In this document: positions 47,084 to 57,858 of the stretch, in pieces
Layout: each line of letters starts with the position of its first letter
Numbering within the stretch: position 1 is the first letter of the stretch
Assembly: GCF_022539505.1 (NCBI RefSeq)
Contig: NC_061514.1
Coordinates: forward strand, 222,169,837 to 222,233,836
Direction of reading: 5' to 3'
DNA length: 64,000 bases
Source: Lolium rigidum
Lineage: Eukaryota > Streptophyta > Magnoliopsida > Poales > Poaceae
The notes under the pieces: generated by a model
The model's input: the letters and a program-made list of their open reading frames with translations, nothing else
The model's database searches: none
What the model was told of the DNA's origin: nothing
Translations under genes and position numbers: made by a program

Positions 47084-48260
47084 TGTTATCACCAGATTTT
47101 GGCCAAATCAGGAGATGGGCCGTTATTGAGATGGGCTTGAAGGATGTACACGTGGAGCGTCTTTGAAGCGGCCTTGCGCGAAGAGTTTGGGCTAGATTGC
47201 CCGTGTATCTGTAAATTATAGTAGATCGCATCTTAGTTTAGAAGTAAAAGTTAGAGTTTAACCCGTGCACGGTTAGGTGCACGCCTGAATTAGAAAGTCC
47301 CCTGGACTATAAATATGTATCTAGGGTTATCGAGAAAAGAAGGACAATCACGTTCACAACAAACACAAACCAGGCGCATCGCCACCCCTTGTTTCGAGGG
47401 TTTCTTCCGGGTAAGCATCATGCTGCCTAGATCGCATCTTGCGATCTAGGCAGTACACGTTTATTCGATTACCTTGTGTTACTCGTGCTGAAGCGTTGTT
47501 GATGGCGAGTAGCACTATTTATCGTAGATGTTTAGGGGCTTGCATTGATGCTTTTCTTATGCTTATTTGCTTAGCAATGTTGTCCCTCGATATCTAGCTG
47601 CCCTTACACCTAGCTGGGTGTAAGGGCAGCACCCTGCTCGTTCGTTACTTAGTAGATCCGATCTGTTATAGTTGCTCCTTGTTCTTCAAGGATTAGTTTA
47701 ATATCTGCATGATTAGGCCTTATGCTGGGGTTGGATGATCCGGTAGTGCGTTAGGTGTTGTTTTACCGTTCCTATGAGGGATGTTCCGGGAATTGACTTA
47801 ACGTTGGTTTTTAGGCTTCTTTTAGGGATAGTTTCCATCATCTTTCGTATCTGCTAGGCCAAACTACGCGTAGGATGTTCCGGTCATGCGGTGAAAACCC
47901 TAAACTATCGTAGATTGGTTTATCTTTGTTCTGATCAAGCAGGATCCCCAGGTCATCGTAAATCCAACGTGAACCATGGGGCGATCGGCTCTTTGAGCCG
48001 ATCCGCAGGACAATCACGTCGAGAGCCGATAGGGCTCATATTTAATGTTTACGTGTCTACCATGCAGGAGACTAATCGAAGCAATCCAACACCTTCCTGA
48101 TCAGGTCTAGGTCAGGTGGCACGCCCTTGCAACCGCCAGGACGTGTGCTGGAACCTTGCGGGACGACGCGAGACGCCAGGGCCCACTAAGCGGTCGTGGG
48201 AGTCTCCCGGCTCTTCGTGTTGCTTAACCACTGCTCGCCGGTGAGTTTTGGCAGGCAATA
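47084..48260 (+). repeat. Gypsy-PMD 3' LTR
   Basis: 1177 bp, differing from the 5' LTR by scattered substitutions and a few 1-4 bp indels. Both leader hairpins are conserved (14-bp stem at 47597-47610 with 47617-47630). Ends GGCAATA followed by the CATTT target copy. Confidence 0.92.
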
Positions 48261-48265
48261 CATTT

Positions 48266-48469
48266 GTAACTCGAAACAGGAACTGCGGAATAAACGAAGC
48301 CTAGCGAGGGACGAGGTGACGATGCGCATTGGAAATGGATCCAAGGTCGATGTGATCGCCGTCGGCACGCTCCCTCTACATCTACCTTCGGGATTAGTTT
48401 TAAACCTTAATAATTGTTATTTGGTGCCTGCGTTGAGCATGAACATTATATCTGGATCTTGTTTAATGC
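48266..48469 (+). pseudogene. Copia protease, continuation after insertion
   Basis: Resumes exactly where 39134 stopped (TSD CATTT at 48261-48265): CNSKQELRNKRSLARDEVTM, GNGSKVDVIAVGTLPLHLPS, NCYLVPALSMNIISG. This is the middle of the Copia aspartic protease, ending abruptly at 48469 where a TGTGACGCCCC terminus begins. Confidence 0.9.
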
Positions 48470-49179
48470 TGTGACGCCCCGAAACCGGTACCATGAGGAT
48501 CCCAGCGAACCCGCCGAAGTCCGCGCGATATCGATTCAGAGACGCCCTCCGACACGACGTGCGCGACAAATCGCACACGTGATGCCAGAGGAATTAACAC
48601 GAGCGGTAACATTACAACATGATTACAATAGAGCCCACAAGAAACATATATTACAACAATGACTCCAACGAGTCAAGATACAAATATACAATACAAAGAT
48701 CCGAATCATACAGAAGATCGAATATGGCCGAGTACGGACAAGATACAAATTGGACTAAGAGTCCTGAAGATAACCAGTGACGTCCATAACCCTGCCCAGG
48801 CCAAGCCGGAAGGGTAACCTTGCTAACGTCGTCATCTCGTACCTGTCAAAGTCGGGCCATCGGTTGCCGACAAAAGGGAGGAAGCAAAAGAGAAAGGGAA
48901 AAGGCGAGAGTAAGTACCAAGGAACGAACTCCGGCACGTACTTAGCGAGACTAGAAATGGCTATGCTCGTCGGGCGAATATATATATCGCCTGGGGCTAT
49001 ATGGTAGGTTTAGCGATAGCAAAACTATAACCAATAGCGACACGCTACAACATCCGTCTACTCAGAGAAGATAAGAGAGCGCACAAGGTAACAGATAAAT
49101 ACTACACAAACATAACCCAGCCGATTACACATATCCCCTTCAACAAAGCGAAGAGGCAATGTAAAAGGCACTCAACGGT
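48470..49179 (-). mobile_element. Unassigned LTR-like fragment, probably reversed
   Basis: Begins TGTGACGCCCCGAAACCGG directly against truncated Copia protease and continues to the Tat LTR at 49180. On the minus strand it would end in GGGGCGTCACA, a common end for grass Gypsy LTRs, so it is probably an LTR in reverse orientation that was itself interrupted by the Tat element. No coding sequence is seen. The flanking AATGC (48465-48469) could not be matched on the other side. Confidence 0.4.
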
Positions 49180-49566
49180 TGACATAGGCATCCCCAATGG
49201 GCCTGCCAAAGATGGTACCCGGGGTTTACTGAAGGCCCACGACCCGAAGGATAAGAAGATTCGGAAGCCCAAGATACTATTAAGGAAAGCTAGAGTTGTA
49301 TTAGGAAAGGATACTTGTAATCTTGCGGGACGGGTTAGAAACCCTCCCGGACTCGTAAACTTGTGTATTACTGAAACCCTCGGCTCCACCTCCTATATAA
49401 GGGGGAGTCGAGGGACAAAGAAAGGATCGAATTTACTGTCAACACAACCCTAGTTTCATATTCGTCGAGTACTTTTCGGCTGAAACCTTCGAGATCTACG
49501 TGCCCTCTACATCCAACTAAACCCTAGTCTACAATCTGCAGGCATTGACAAGTTAATACCTTGTCA
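49180..49566 (+). repeat. Tat Gypsy 5' LTR
   Basis: Starts TGACATAGGCATCCCC and ends ACCTTGTCA, giving matching TGACA/TGTCA tips, 387 bp. The start is inferred from these tips because the 3' LTR is outside the window. The primer site follows after two bases. Confidence 0.7.
49394..49400 (+). promoter_or_regulatory. TATA box of Tat LTR
   Basis: TATATAA in CCTCCTATATAAGGGGGAG, about 215 bp into the LTR; a clear LTR core promoter. Confidence 0.7.
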
Positions 49567-49612
49567 ATTGGCGCCGTCTGTGGGATTTAGAGGCGACAAG
49601 GAGCTGATCTCG

Positions 49613-51306
49613 ATGGCACGTTCAAGATCGTCGACTTCGTCAGTAGCAAGCAACGCGATGGATCGAGGTAAACAGATCGAAACTGGTCTAGTCGATTTTA
49701 TACCTCACCCGCCCTCCCGTTTGGATGCATGTGCGTATCTGGAGGAGCCTAGGGAGATGACGCTGGGAAAATTCCGATTCCGCGTCGGGAAAGAAGGGTC
49801 ATATCGTCTCGAAGTTCCGATGTCGTCGGGATCATCAGCGATCGACTCCGATTTCTCATCAGACGAAGAAGAGATTTCGTCGCCACGCTTCGTCAGCGCC
49901 ATGGCAAGTGAAAAGCTCGCCAAGATCTTCGGTGGCATATCCTTCGAGTCGTCTGCGGACTCTGATATAAGCAGCGACTCAGACAGCTTCGACAGCTTCA
50001 ACTTCATCGATAGATCCGTCGTTCTTGAAAAGGTCTTCACCAATCTATACGATGGTGTCACCAATCTTGATAAAAATCAAAATTCAAAATATCATCAGAT
50101 TTACGCAATCGAAGAAACAAACCGAGCAGAGCCGGAGACGTCAGAGGCTTTCGACAATTTGGGAAACCCATACGTTGATCCCGCTGATCTCAGAAGAGGT
50201 CTAGGCACTAAATACGTCGGGGCTTCACCACGTGAAAGAGTTCAACTCCCGCAAGCAGCATGGGATAGAGCCGCAAGAGCCATGGATGGTACTGAACCAA
50301 TGACTACAACTGCGACATCAGAAGAATTGCAAGCTTATCAATATAGACTCGCTCGTGTTAGCAGAGAGTTAGAAAAACAGACAGCTGAATTAAATAGAAG
50401 AAAGGAGGCAGCTTCCGCGTCAAGCAGACGAAGAGCAGAACTAAGTCGACAATCAAGAAATTCGGGAGATAGTCACAGAGAAGCTCGAAGGAGAGCAAGA
50501 TCTCGACTACAAAATATACCTGAAGCAGAGAGGGAGCATTTGGTTCAAAACCTCGACATGTCTTTTATGACAATCGACACAAGGGGAAATATTATCCCTA
50601 AAACACCGGAAGCTGGGTATATGGAAACGCAAGCTTACATCCTTGCATCCAGACCACCTCCTGGGGATCCGAGGGAAGCGTTGTATAACATGGCAATGGC
50701 AGGAGTTGGAGTCATGGGAACAGCGTTCGCAGCTACACCTCCCGAAGGAAATGCAAGGCAAAAATAGTCCGCGACCCACCGCAGCAGTGCAAGATCCACC
50801 GAGAGCAAGTGGAGCAAGGGATTCAGCGACTCAGGCAAGGGTGGATAGAGCGCGACAAGAAAGAAGGGAACATCGGCAGTCACCAGAAGTTGCCGAGGAA
50901 GATATGTGTGGGCTCCCGTGCTTTACGAGACGAGTTCGAAAAACTAGAGTCCCATCAGGATTTAAACTACCCGAGAATTTCAAGAAATTTGACGGCTTAC
51001 AGGATCCCGAAGATTGGATCGTTGATTACCTCGAGATGGTGAAATTAATAGGCGGAACCAGAGCAACAGCCATGCAGAGCATCCAAGTACTTTAAGTGGA
51101 GCCGCACGATCTTGGATAAAGAAACTTCCCCCAGGTTCCATCGATAGCTGGGATAGTTTTGAAGATATCTTCGTGAGGAATTTCCGGTCCACCTGCAAAA
51201 AACCCGCATCACTAGAGGAGTTGAGGGCGTGTAGACAAAAACATGATGAGTCAATGAGGAAATATATACAGAGGTGGAACATAATAAAAAATTCGGCAGA
51301 GGACAT
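49613..51306 (+). pseudogene. Tat gag, N-terminal part up to the insertion
   Basis: ATG at 49613 (MARSRSSTSSVASNAMDRGK) runs to TAG at 50765-50767: an acidic Ser/Asp-rich segment, then Arg/Glu-rich helical sequence (YRLARVSRELEKQTAELNRR). A one-base shift near 50760 moves to a frame with MCGLPCFTRRVRKTRVPSGF and FDGLQDPEDWIVDYLEMVKL. Another near 51093 leads to GAARSWIKKLPPGSIDSWDS, ELRACRQKHDESMRKYIQRW and NIIKNSAED, ending at 51306. The same domain resumes at 59465 after the Athila-like insertion. Confidence 0.88.
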
Positions 51307-52908
51307 TGATACGTCTCCGACGTATCGATAATTTCTTATGTTCCATGCCATATTATTGATGATACCTACATGTTTTATGCACACTTTATGTCATATTCGT
51401 GCATTTTCTGGAACTAACCTATTAACAAGATGCCGAAGAGCCGATTGTCGTTTTCTCGCTGTTTTTGGTTTCAGAAATCCTAGTAACGAAATATTCTCGG
51501 AATTGGACGAAATCAAAACCCAGGGTCCTATTTTGCCTCGAAGCTTCCAGAAGACCGAAAGGGATACGAAGTGGGGCGACGAGGCGCCGCCACCATAGGG
51601 CCGCGCGGCCAGAGGGGGGCCCACGCCGCCCTATGGTGTGGGCCCCTTGTCAGCCCTCCGACTCTGCCCTTCCGCCTACTTATAGCCTCCGTCGCGAAAC
51701 CCCTGAGGCGAAAAACCACGATACGGAAAACCTTACTGAGACGCCGCCGCCGCCAATCCCATCTCGGGGGATTCTGGAGATCTCCTTCGGCACCCTGCCA
51801 GAGAGGGGATTCATCTCCCGGAGGACTCTACACCGCCATGGTCGCCTCCGGAGTGATGAGTGAGTAGTTCACCCCTGGACTATGGGTCCATAGCGGTAGC
51901 TAGATGGTTGTCTTCTCCTCATTGTGCTTCATTGTTGGATCTTGTGAGCTGCCTAACATGATCAAGATCATCTATCCGTAATACTCTATGTTGTGTTTGT
52001 CGGGATCCGATGGATAGAGAATACCATGTTATGTTAATTATCAAGTTATTACATATGTGTTGTTTATGATCTTGCATGCTCTCCGTTAATAGTAGAGGCT
52101 CCGGCCAAGTTTTTGCTCTTAACTCCAAGAGGGAGTATTTATGCTCGATAGTGGGTTCATGCCCGCATTGACACTCGGGACAGGTGACGAAAGTTCTAAG
52201 GTTGTGTTGTGCTTGTTGCCACTAGGGATAAAACATTGGCGCTATGTCTAAGGATGTAGTTGTTGATTACATTACGCACCATACTTAATGCAATTGTCTG
52301 TTGCTTTGCAACTTAATACTGGAAGGGGTTCGGATGATAACCTCGAAGATGGACTTTTTAGGCATAGATGCGGTTGGATGGCGGTCTATGTACTTTGTCG
52401 TAATGCCCAATTAAATCTCACTATACTTATCATGACATGTATGTGCATTGTTATGCCCTCTCTATTTGTCAATTGCCCGACTGTAATTTGTTCACCCAAC
52501 ATGCTTTTATCTTATGGGAGAGACACCTCTAGTGAACTGTGGACCCCGGTCCATTCTTTAATACTGAAATACAAATCTGCTGCAATACTTGTTTTACTCG
52601 TTTTCTCTGCAAACAATCATCTTCCACACAATACGGTTAATCCTTTGTTACAGCAAGCCGGTGAGATTGACAACCTCACCGTTTCGTTGGGGCAAAGTAC
52701 TTTGGATTGTGTTGTGCGAGGTTCCACGTTGGCGCCGGAATCCCCGGTGTTGCGCCGCACTACATCCCGCCGCCATCAACCTTCAACGTGCTTCTTGGCT
52801 CCTCCTGGTTCGATAAACCTTGGTTTCTTTCTGAGGGAAAACTTGCTGCTGTGCGCATCATACCTTCCTCTTGGGGTTCCCAACGAGCGTGTGAAATACA
52901 CGCCATCA
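51307..52908 (+). repeat. Athila-like 5' LTR
   Basis: TGATACGTCTCCGACGTATC...ACGCCATCA, 1602 bp. The tip contains its own small inverted repeat (GATACGTC/GACGTATC). A GC-rich block lies at 51560-51860. Open frames inside (up to 255 codons) are not retroelement proteins. Confidence 0.93.
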
Positions 52909-53162
52909 AGCATATTTTCTGGCACCATTGCCGGGGAGATCAAGACACGCTGCAACGGGAGTCTCCACTTCTCAATCTCTTTACTTTGTTTTTGTCTTGC
53001 TTTATTTTATTTACTACTTTGTTCACTGCATTATATCAAAACACAAAAAAATTAGTTGCTAGTTTTACTTTATTTACTGTCTTGTTTGCTATATCAAAAA
53101 CACAAAAAAATTAGTACACTTGCATTTACTTTATCTAGTTTGCTTTATTTACTACTGCTAAA

Positions 53163-55277
53163 ATGGCCACCCCTGAAAATACTAAGTTGTGTGACTTCAC
53201 TAGCACAAATAATAATGATTTCTTATGCACACCTATTGCTCCACCTGCTACTACAGCGGAATTCTTTGAAATTAAACCTGCTTTACTAAATCTTTTTATG
53301 CGAGAGCAATTTTCTGGTGTTAGTTCTGATGATGCTGCTGCCCATCTCAATAATTTTGTTGAATTGTGTGAAATGCAAAAGTATAAAGATGTAGATGGTG
53401 ACATTATAAAATTAAAATTGTTTCCTTTCTCATTAAGAGGAAGAGCTAAAGATTGGTTGCTATCTCTGCCTAAGAATAGTATTGATTCCTGGACTAAATG
53501 CAAGGATGCTTTTATTGGTAGATATTATCCCCCTGCTAAAATTATATCTTTGAGGAGTAGCATAATGAATTTTAAACAATTGGATAATGAACATGTTGCT
53601 CAAGCTTGGGAAAGAATGAAATCTCTAGTTAAAAATTGCCCAACCCATGGACTGACTACTTGGATGATCATCCAAACCTTCTATGCAGGACTAAATTTCT
53701 CTTCGCGGAATTTTTTGGATTCAGCTGCTGGAGGTACCTTTATGTCCATCACTCTTGGTGAAGCAACAAAGCTTCTTGATAATATGATGGTTAATTACTC
53801 TGAATGCCACACGGAAAGAGCTCCACAAGGTAAGAAGGTAAATTCTGTTGAAGAATCCTCTTCCTTGAATGATAAGGTTGATGCTATTATGTCTATGCTT
53901 GTGAATGGTAGGACTAATGTTGATCCTAATAATGTTCCGTTAGCTTCATTGGTTGCCCAAGAAGAACATGTTGATGTGAACTTCATTAAAAATAATAATT
54001 TCAACAACAATGCTTATCGGAACAATTCTAGTAATAACTATAGGCCATATCCTTATAATAATGGTAACGCTTATGCTAATTCTTATGGTAATTCTTACAA
54101 CAATAATAGGAATACACCCCCTGGACTTGAAGCTATGCTTAAAGAATTTATTTGTACACAAACTGCCTTTAACAAATCTGTTGAGGAAAAGCTCAATAAA
54201 ATTGATGTTCTTGCTTCTAAGGTTGATAGTCTTGCCTCTGATGTTGATCTTTTGAAATCGAAAGTTATGCCTAATAGGGATATTGAAAATAAAATTGTTA
54301 CTACAGCAAATGCCATCCAAGTTAGAATTAATGAGAATATAAGATTAATGGCTGAACTGCGTGCTAGGTGGGATAGAGAAGAAAATGAAAAACTAGCTAA
54401 AGAGAAAAATGTAGCTAAAGTTTGGACTATTACCACCACTAGCAATGCTAATGATTCACATGTTGCTGCACCTCCTACTATCAATAATAAAATAATTGGT
54501 GTTGGCAATGCTTCTACTCCTAGTGCAAAGCGCGCAAAATTACCTGAAACTGCTAAAACTGCTGAAACTGCCTGTGATAAAACTGCTGAAATTTTTTCCA
54601 ACCTTGGGGATGATAATCCCATTGCTTTAGATTGTAATGATTTAGATTTTGATGATTGCCACATCTCTGAAGTTATAAAGTTCTTACAAAAACTTGCTAA
54701 AAGTCCGAATGCTAGCGCTATAAACTTGGCTTTCACAAAACATATTACAAATGCTCTCATAAAAGCTAGAGAAGAGAAACTAAAACTTGAAAATTCTATT
54801 CCTAGAAAGCTAGAGGATGGTTGGGAGCCCATCATTAAAATGAGAGTCAAAGATTTTGATTGTAATGCTTTATGTGATCTTGGTGCAAGTATTTCCGTTA
54901 TGCCTAAGAAAGTCTATGATATGCTTGACTTGCCACCATTGAAAAATTGTTATCTGGATGTTAATCTCGCTGATAATGCTAAAAAGAAACCTTTGGGGAG
55001 AGTTGATAATGTTCATATTATGGTTAACAATAACCTTGTCCCCGTTGATTTTGTTGTCTTGGATATTGAATGCAATGCATCTTGCCCCATTATATTGGGA
55101 AGACCTTTTCTTCGAACTGTTGGTGCTACTATTGATATGAAGGAAGGTAATATTAAATATCAATTTCCTCTCAAGAAAGGTATGGAACACTTCCCTAGAA
55201 AGAGAATGAAGTTACCTTATAATTCTATTATTAGAACAAATTATGATGTTGATGCTTCATCTCTTGATGTTACTTGA
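53163..55277 (+). CDS. Uninterrupted gag-protease of the Athila-like element (704 aa)
   Basis: ATG at 53163 opens 704 codons with no stop. Gag core: LNNFVELCEMQKYKDVDGDI, LFPFSLRGRAKDWLLSLPKN, WTKCKDAFIGRYYPPAK, FKQLDNEHVAQAWERMKSLV, CPTHGLTTWMIIQTFYAGLN. An Asn/Tyr-rich low-complexity segment (about residues 280-320) and a helical coiled-coil-like part (IDVLASKVDSLASDVDLLKS) follow. Aspartic protease near residues 560-660: FDCNALCDLGASISVMPKKV (active site DLGA) and CPIILGRPFLRTVGATIDM. No zinc knuckle is evident. The frame is AT-rich compared with the host Tat element. An intact frame in a pol-less element suggests the protein still matters for its spread. Confidence 0.9.
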   Translation: MATPENTKLCDFTSTNNNDFLCTPIAPPATTAEFFEIKPALLNLFMREQFSGVSSDDAAAHLNNFVELCEMQKYKDVDGDIIKLKLFPFSLRGRAKDWLLSLPKNSIDSWTKCKDAFIGRYYPPAKIISLRSSIMNFKQLDNEHVAQAWERMKSLVKNCPTHGLTTWMIIQTFYAGLNFSSRNFLDSAAGGTFMSITLGEATKLLDNMMVNYSECHTERAPQGKKVNSVEESSSLNDKVDAIMSMLVNGRTNVDPNNVPLASLVAQEEHVDVNFIKNNNFNNNAYRNNSSNNYRPYPYNNGNAYANSYGNSYNNNRNTPPGLEAMLKEFICTQTAFNKSVEEKLNKIDVLASKVDSLASDVDLLKSKVMPNRDIENKIVTTANAIQVRINENIRLMAELRARWDREENEKLAKEKNVAKVWTITTTSNANDSHVAAPPTINNKIIGVGNASTPSAKRAKLPETAKTAETACDKTAEIFSNLGDDNPIALDCNDLDFDDCHISEVIKFLQKLAKSPNASAINLAFTKHITNALIKAREEKLKLENSIPRKLEDGWEPIIKMRVKDFDCNALCDLGASISVMPKKVYDMLDLPPLKNCYLDVNLADNAKKKPLGRVDNVHIMVNNNLVPVDFVVLDIECNASCPIILGRPFLRTVGATIDMKEGNIKYQFPLKKGMEHFPRKRMKLPYNSIIRTNYDVDASSLDVT

Positions 55278-57858
55278 TATACACTTTCTGCGCCTAGCTG
55301 AAAGGCGTTAAAGAAAAGCGCTTATGGGAGACAACCCATGTTTTTACTACAGTATTTTTGTTTTATATTTGAGTCTTGGAAGTTGTTTACTACTGTAGCA
55401 ACCTCTCCTTATCTTAGTTTTGTGTTTTGTTGTGCCAAGTAAAGTCTTTGATAGTAAAGTAAGTACTAGATTTGGATTACTGCGCGAGTTCCAGATTTCT
55501 TTGCTGTCACGAATCTGGGTCTACCTCCCTGTAGGTAGCTCAGAAAATTAAGACAATTTACGTGCATGATCCTCAGATATGTACGCAACTTTCATTCAAT
55601 TTGGGAATTTTCATTTGAGCAAGTCTGGTGGCCTAATAAAATCCATCTTTACGGACTGTTCTGTTTTGACAGATTCTGCCTTTTGTTTCGCATTGCCTCT
55701 TTTGCTATGTTGGATGAATTTCTTTGATCCATTAATGTCCAGTAGCTTTATGCAATGTCCAGAAGTGTTAAGAATGATTGTGTCACCTCTGAACATGTGA
55801 ATTTTTATTATGCACTAACCCTCTAATGAGTTGTTTCGAGTTTGGTGTGGAGAAAGTTTTCAAGGATCAAGAGAGGAGTATGATACAATATGATCAAGGA
55901 GAGTGAAAGCTCTAAGCTTGGGGATGCCCCGGTGGTTCACCCCTGCATATTCTAAGAAGACTCAAGCGTCTAAGCTTGGGGATGCCCAAGGCATCCCCTT
56001 CTTCATCGACAACATTATCGAGTTCCTCCCCCGAAACTATATTTTTATTCCGTCACATCTTATGCACTTTGCTTGGAGCGTCGGTTTGTTTTTGTTTTGT
56101 TTGAATAAAATGGATCCTAGCATTAACTTTGTGGGAGAGAGACACGCTCCGCTGTAGCATATGGACAAGTATGTCCTTAGGCTCTACTCATTGTATTCAT
56201 GGCGAAGTTTCTTCTTCGTTAAATTGTTATATGGTTGGAATTGGAAAATACTACATGTAGTAATTCTAAAATGTCTTGGATAATTTGATACTTGGCAATT
56301 GTTGTGATCATGTTTAAGCTCTTGCATCATATACTTTGCACCCATTAATGAAGAAATACTTAGAGCTTGCTAATTTGGTTTGCATATTTGGTTTCTCTAG
56401 AGTCTAGATAATATCTAGTATTGAGTTTTGAACAACAAGGAAGACGGTGTAGAGTCTTATAATGTTTACAATATGTCTTTTATGTGAGTTTTGCTGCACC
56501 GTTCATCCTTGTGTTTGTTTCAAATAACCTTGCTAGCCTAAACCTTGTATCGAGAGGGAATACTTCTCATGCATCCAAAATACTTGAGCCAACCACTATG
56601 CCATTTGTGTCCACCATACCTACCTACTACATGGTATTTATCCGCCATTCCAAAGTAAATTGCTTGAGTGCTACCTTTAAAATTCCATCGTTCACCTTTG
56701 CAATATATAGCTCATGGGACAAATAGCTTAAAAACTATTGTGGTATTGAATATGTACTTATGCACTTTATCTCTTATTAAGTTGCTTGTTGTGCGATAAC
56801 CATGTTTCTGGGGACGCCATCAACTATTCTTTGTTGAATATCATGTGAGTTGCTATGCATGTCCGTCTTGTCTGAAGTAAGAGAGATCTACCACCTTTAT
56901 GGTTGAAGCATGCATATTGTTAGAGAAGAACATTGGGCCGCTAACTAAAGCCATGATTCATGGTGGAAGTTTCAGTTTTGGACATATATCCTCAATCTCA
57001 TATGAGAATAATAATTGTTGCCACATGCTTATGCATTAAAGAGGAGTCCATTATCTGTTGTCCATGTTGTCCCGATATGGATGTCTAAGTTGAGAATAAT
57101 CAAAAGCGAGAAATCCAAAATGCGAGCTTTCTCCTTAGACCTTTGTACAGGCGGCATGGAGGTACCCCATTGTGACACTTGGTTAAAACATGTGCATTGC
57201 AAAGATCCGGTAGTCCAAGCTAATTAGGACAAGGTGCGGGCACTATTAGTATACTATGCATGAGGCTTGCAACTTGTAAGATATAATTTTCATAACTCAT
57301 ATGCTTTATTACTACCGTTGACAAAATTGTTTCATGTTTTCAAAATAAAAGCTCTAGCACAAATATAGCAATCGATGCTTTCCTCTTTGAAGGACCATTC
57401 TTTTTACTTTTATGTTGGGTCAGTTCACCTATCTCTCTCCACCTCAAGAAGCAAACACTTGTGTGAACTGTGCATTGATTCCTACATACTTGCATATTGC
57501 ACTTGTTATATTACTCTATGTTGACAATTATCCATGAGATATACATGTTACAAGTTGAAAGCAACCGCTGAAACTTAATCTTCCTTTGTGTTGCTTCAAT
57601 ACCTTTACTTTGACTTATTGCTTTATGAGTTAACTCTTATGCAAGACTTATTGATGCTTGTCTTGAAGTACTATTCATGAAAAGTCTTTGCTTTATGATT
57701 CACTTGTTTACTCATGTCATTACCATTGTTTTGATCGCTGCATTCATTACATATGTTTACAAATAGTATGATCAAGGTTATGATGGCATGTCACTTCAGA
57801 AATTATCTTTGTTATCGTTTTACCTGCTCGGGACGAGCAAAACTAAGCTTGGGGATGC
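55278..57858 (+). other. Non-coding 3' half of the Athila-like element
   Basis: No protein of retroelement type is found in 2.6 kb where pol would normally be. The 14-mer AAGCTTGGGGATGC occurs three times: 55914-55927, 55972-55985, and the functional tract at 57845-57858 abutting the 3' LTR. The first two lie 58 bp apart in a GATGCCC-containing repeat. The rest is AT-rich. Confidence 0.8.

Larger units (their letters stand above)
39135..48260 (+). mobile_element. Non-autonomous Gypsy element: gag plus antisense PMD gene, no pol
   Basis: Complete 9.1-kb element with LTRs at 39135-40309 and 47084-48260, target duplication CATTT (39130-39134, 48261-48265), a primer site just after the 5' LTR (TGGCACGCCCGGTGGGAC at 40315-40332) and a polypurine tract (CCAGGGGGGCATG) before the 3' LTR. 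The plus strand carries only gag (40371-43139). Protease, reverse transcriptase, RNase H and integrase are absent. The minus strand between gag and 3' LTR carries a six-exon plant mobile domain gene. LTRs differ at roughly 2-2.5% of sites by eye, so the insertion is fairly young. Gag style suggests the Tat group, whose members are known to carry extra, sometimes antisense, ORFs before the 3' LTR. Confidence 0.9.
35258..48469 (+). mobile_element. Copia (Angela/BARE-like) element, split and incomplete
   Basis: 5' LTR (35258-37002), Met-tRNA-type primer site (TGGTATCATAG at 37004), leader, gag and the start of protease up to 39134; the protease resumes at 48266 after a 9.1-kb Gypsy insertion and stops at 48469, where another LTR-like sequence begins. 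Reverse transcriptase, integrase and 3' LTR are not in the window. The LTR start TGTTGGAGATATGCCC and its 1.75-kb length are typical of the Angela/BARE group. Confidence 0.9.

Noticed and set aside
39135..48260. GCCGAT motifs as classic drought/cold response elements
   Set aside because: The DRE/CRT core is RCCGAC, not GCCGAT, so that explanation does not fit.
48470..49179. Calling this a complete solo LTR
   Set aside because: Only one credible terminus was found and the AATGC flank has no partner, so it is reported only as an LTR-like fragment.
51465..51867. Open frames within the Athila-like LTRs (also 57890-58417 and 52288-53055)
   Set aside because: They repeat in both LTRs, match no retroelement protein, and arise from GC-rich non-coding LTR sequence.
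54095..54850. 251-codon minus-strand frame opposite the Athila-like gag
   Set aside because: It is antisense to an uninterrupted gag-protease frame with clear motifs. Its Ser/Leu-rich content is explained by the Asn/Lys-rich sense strand.
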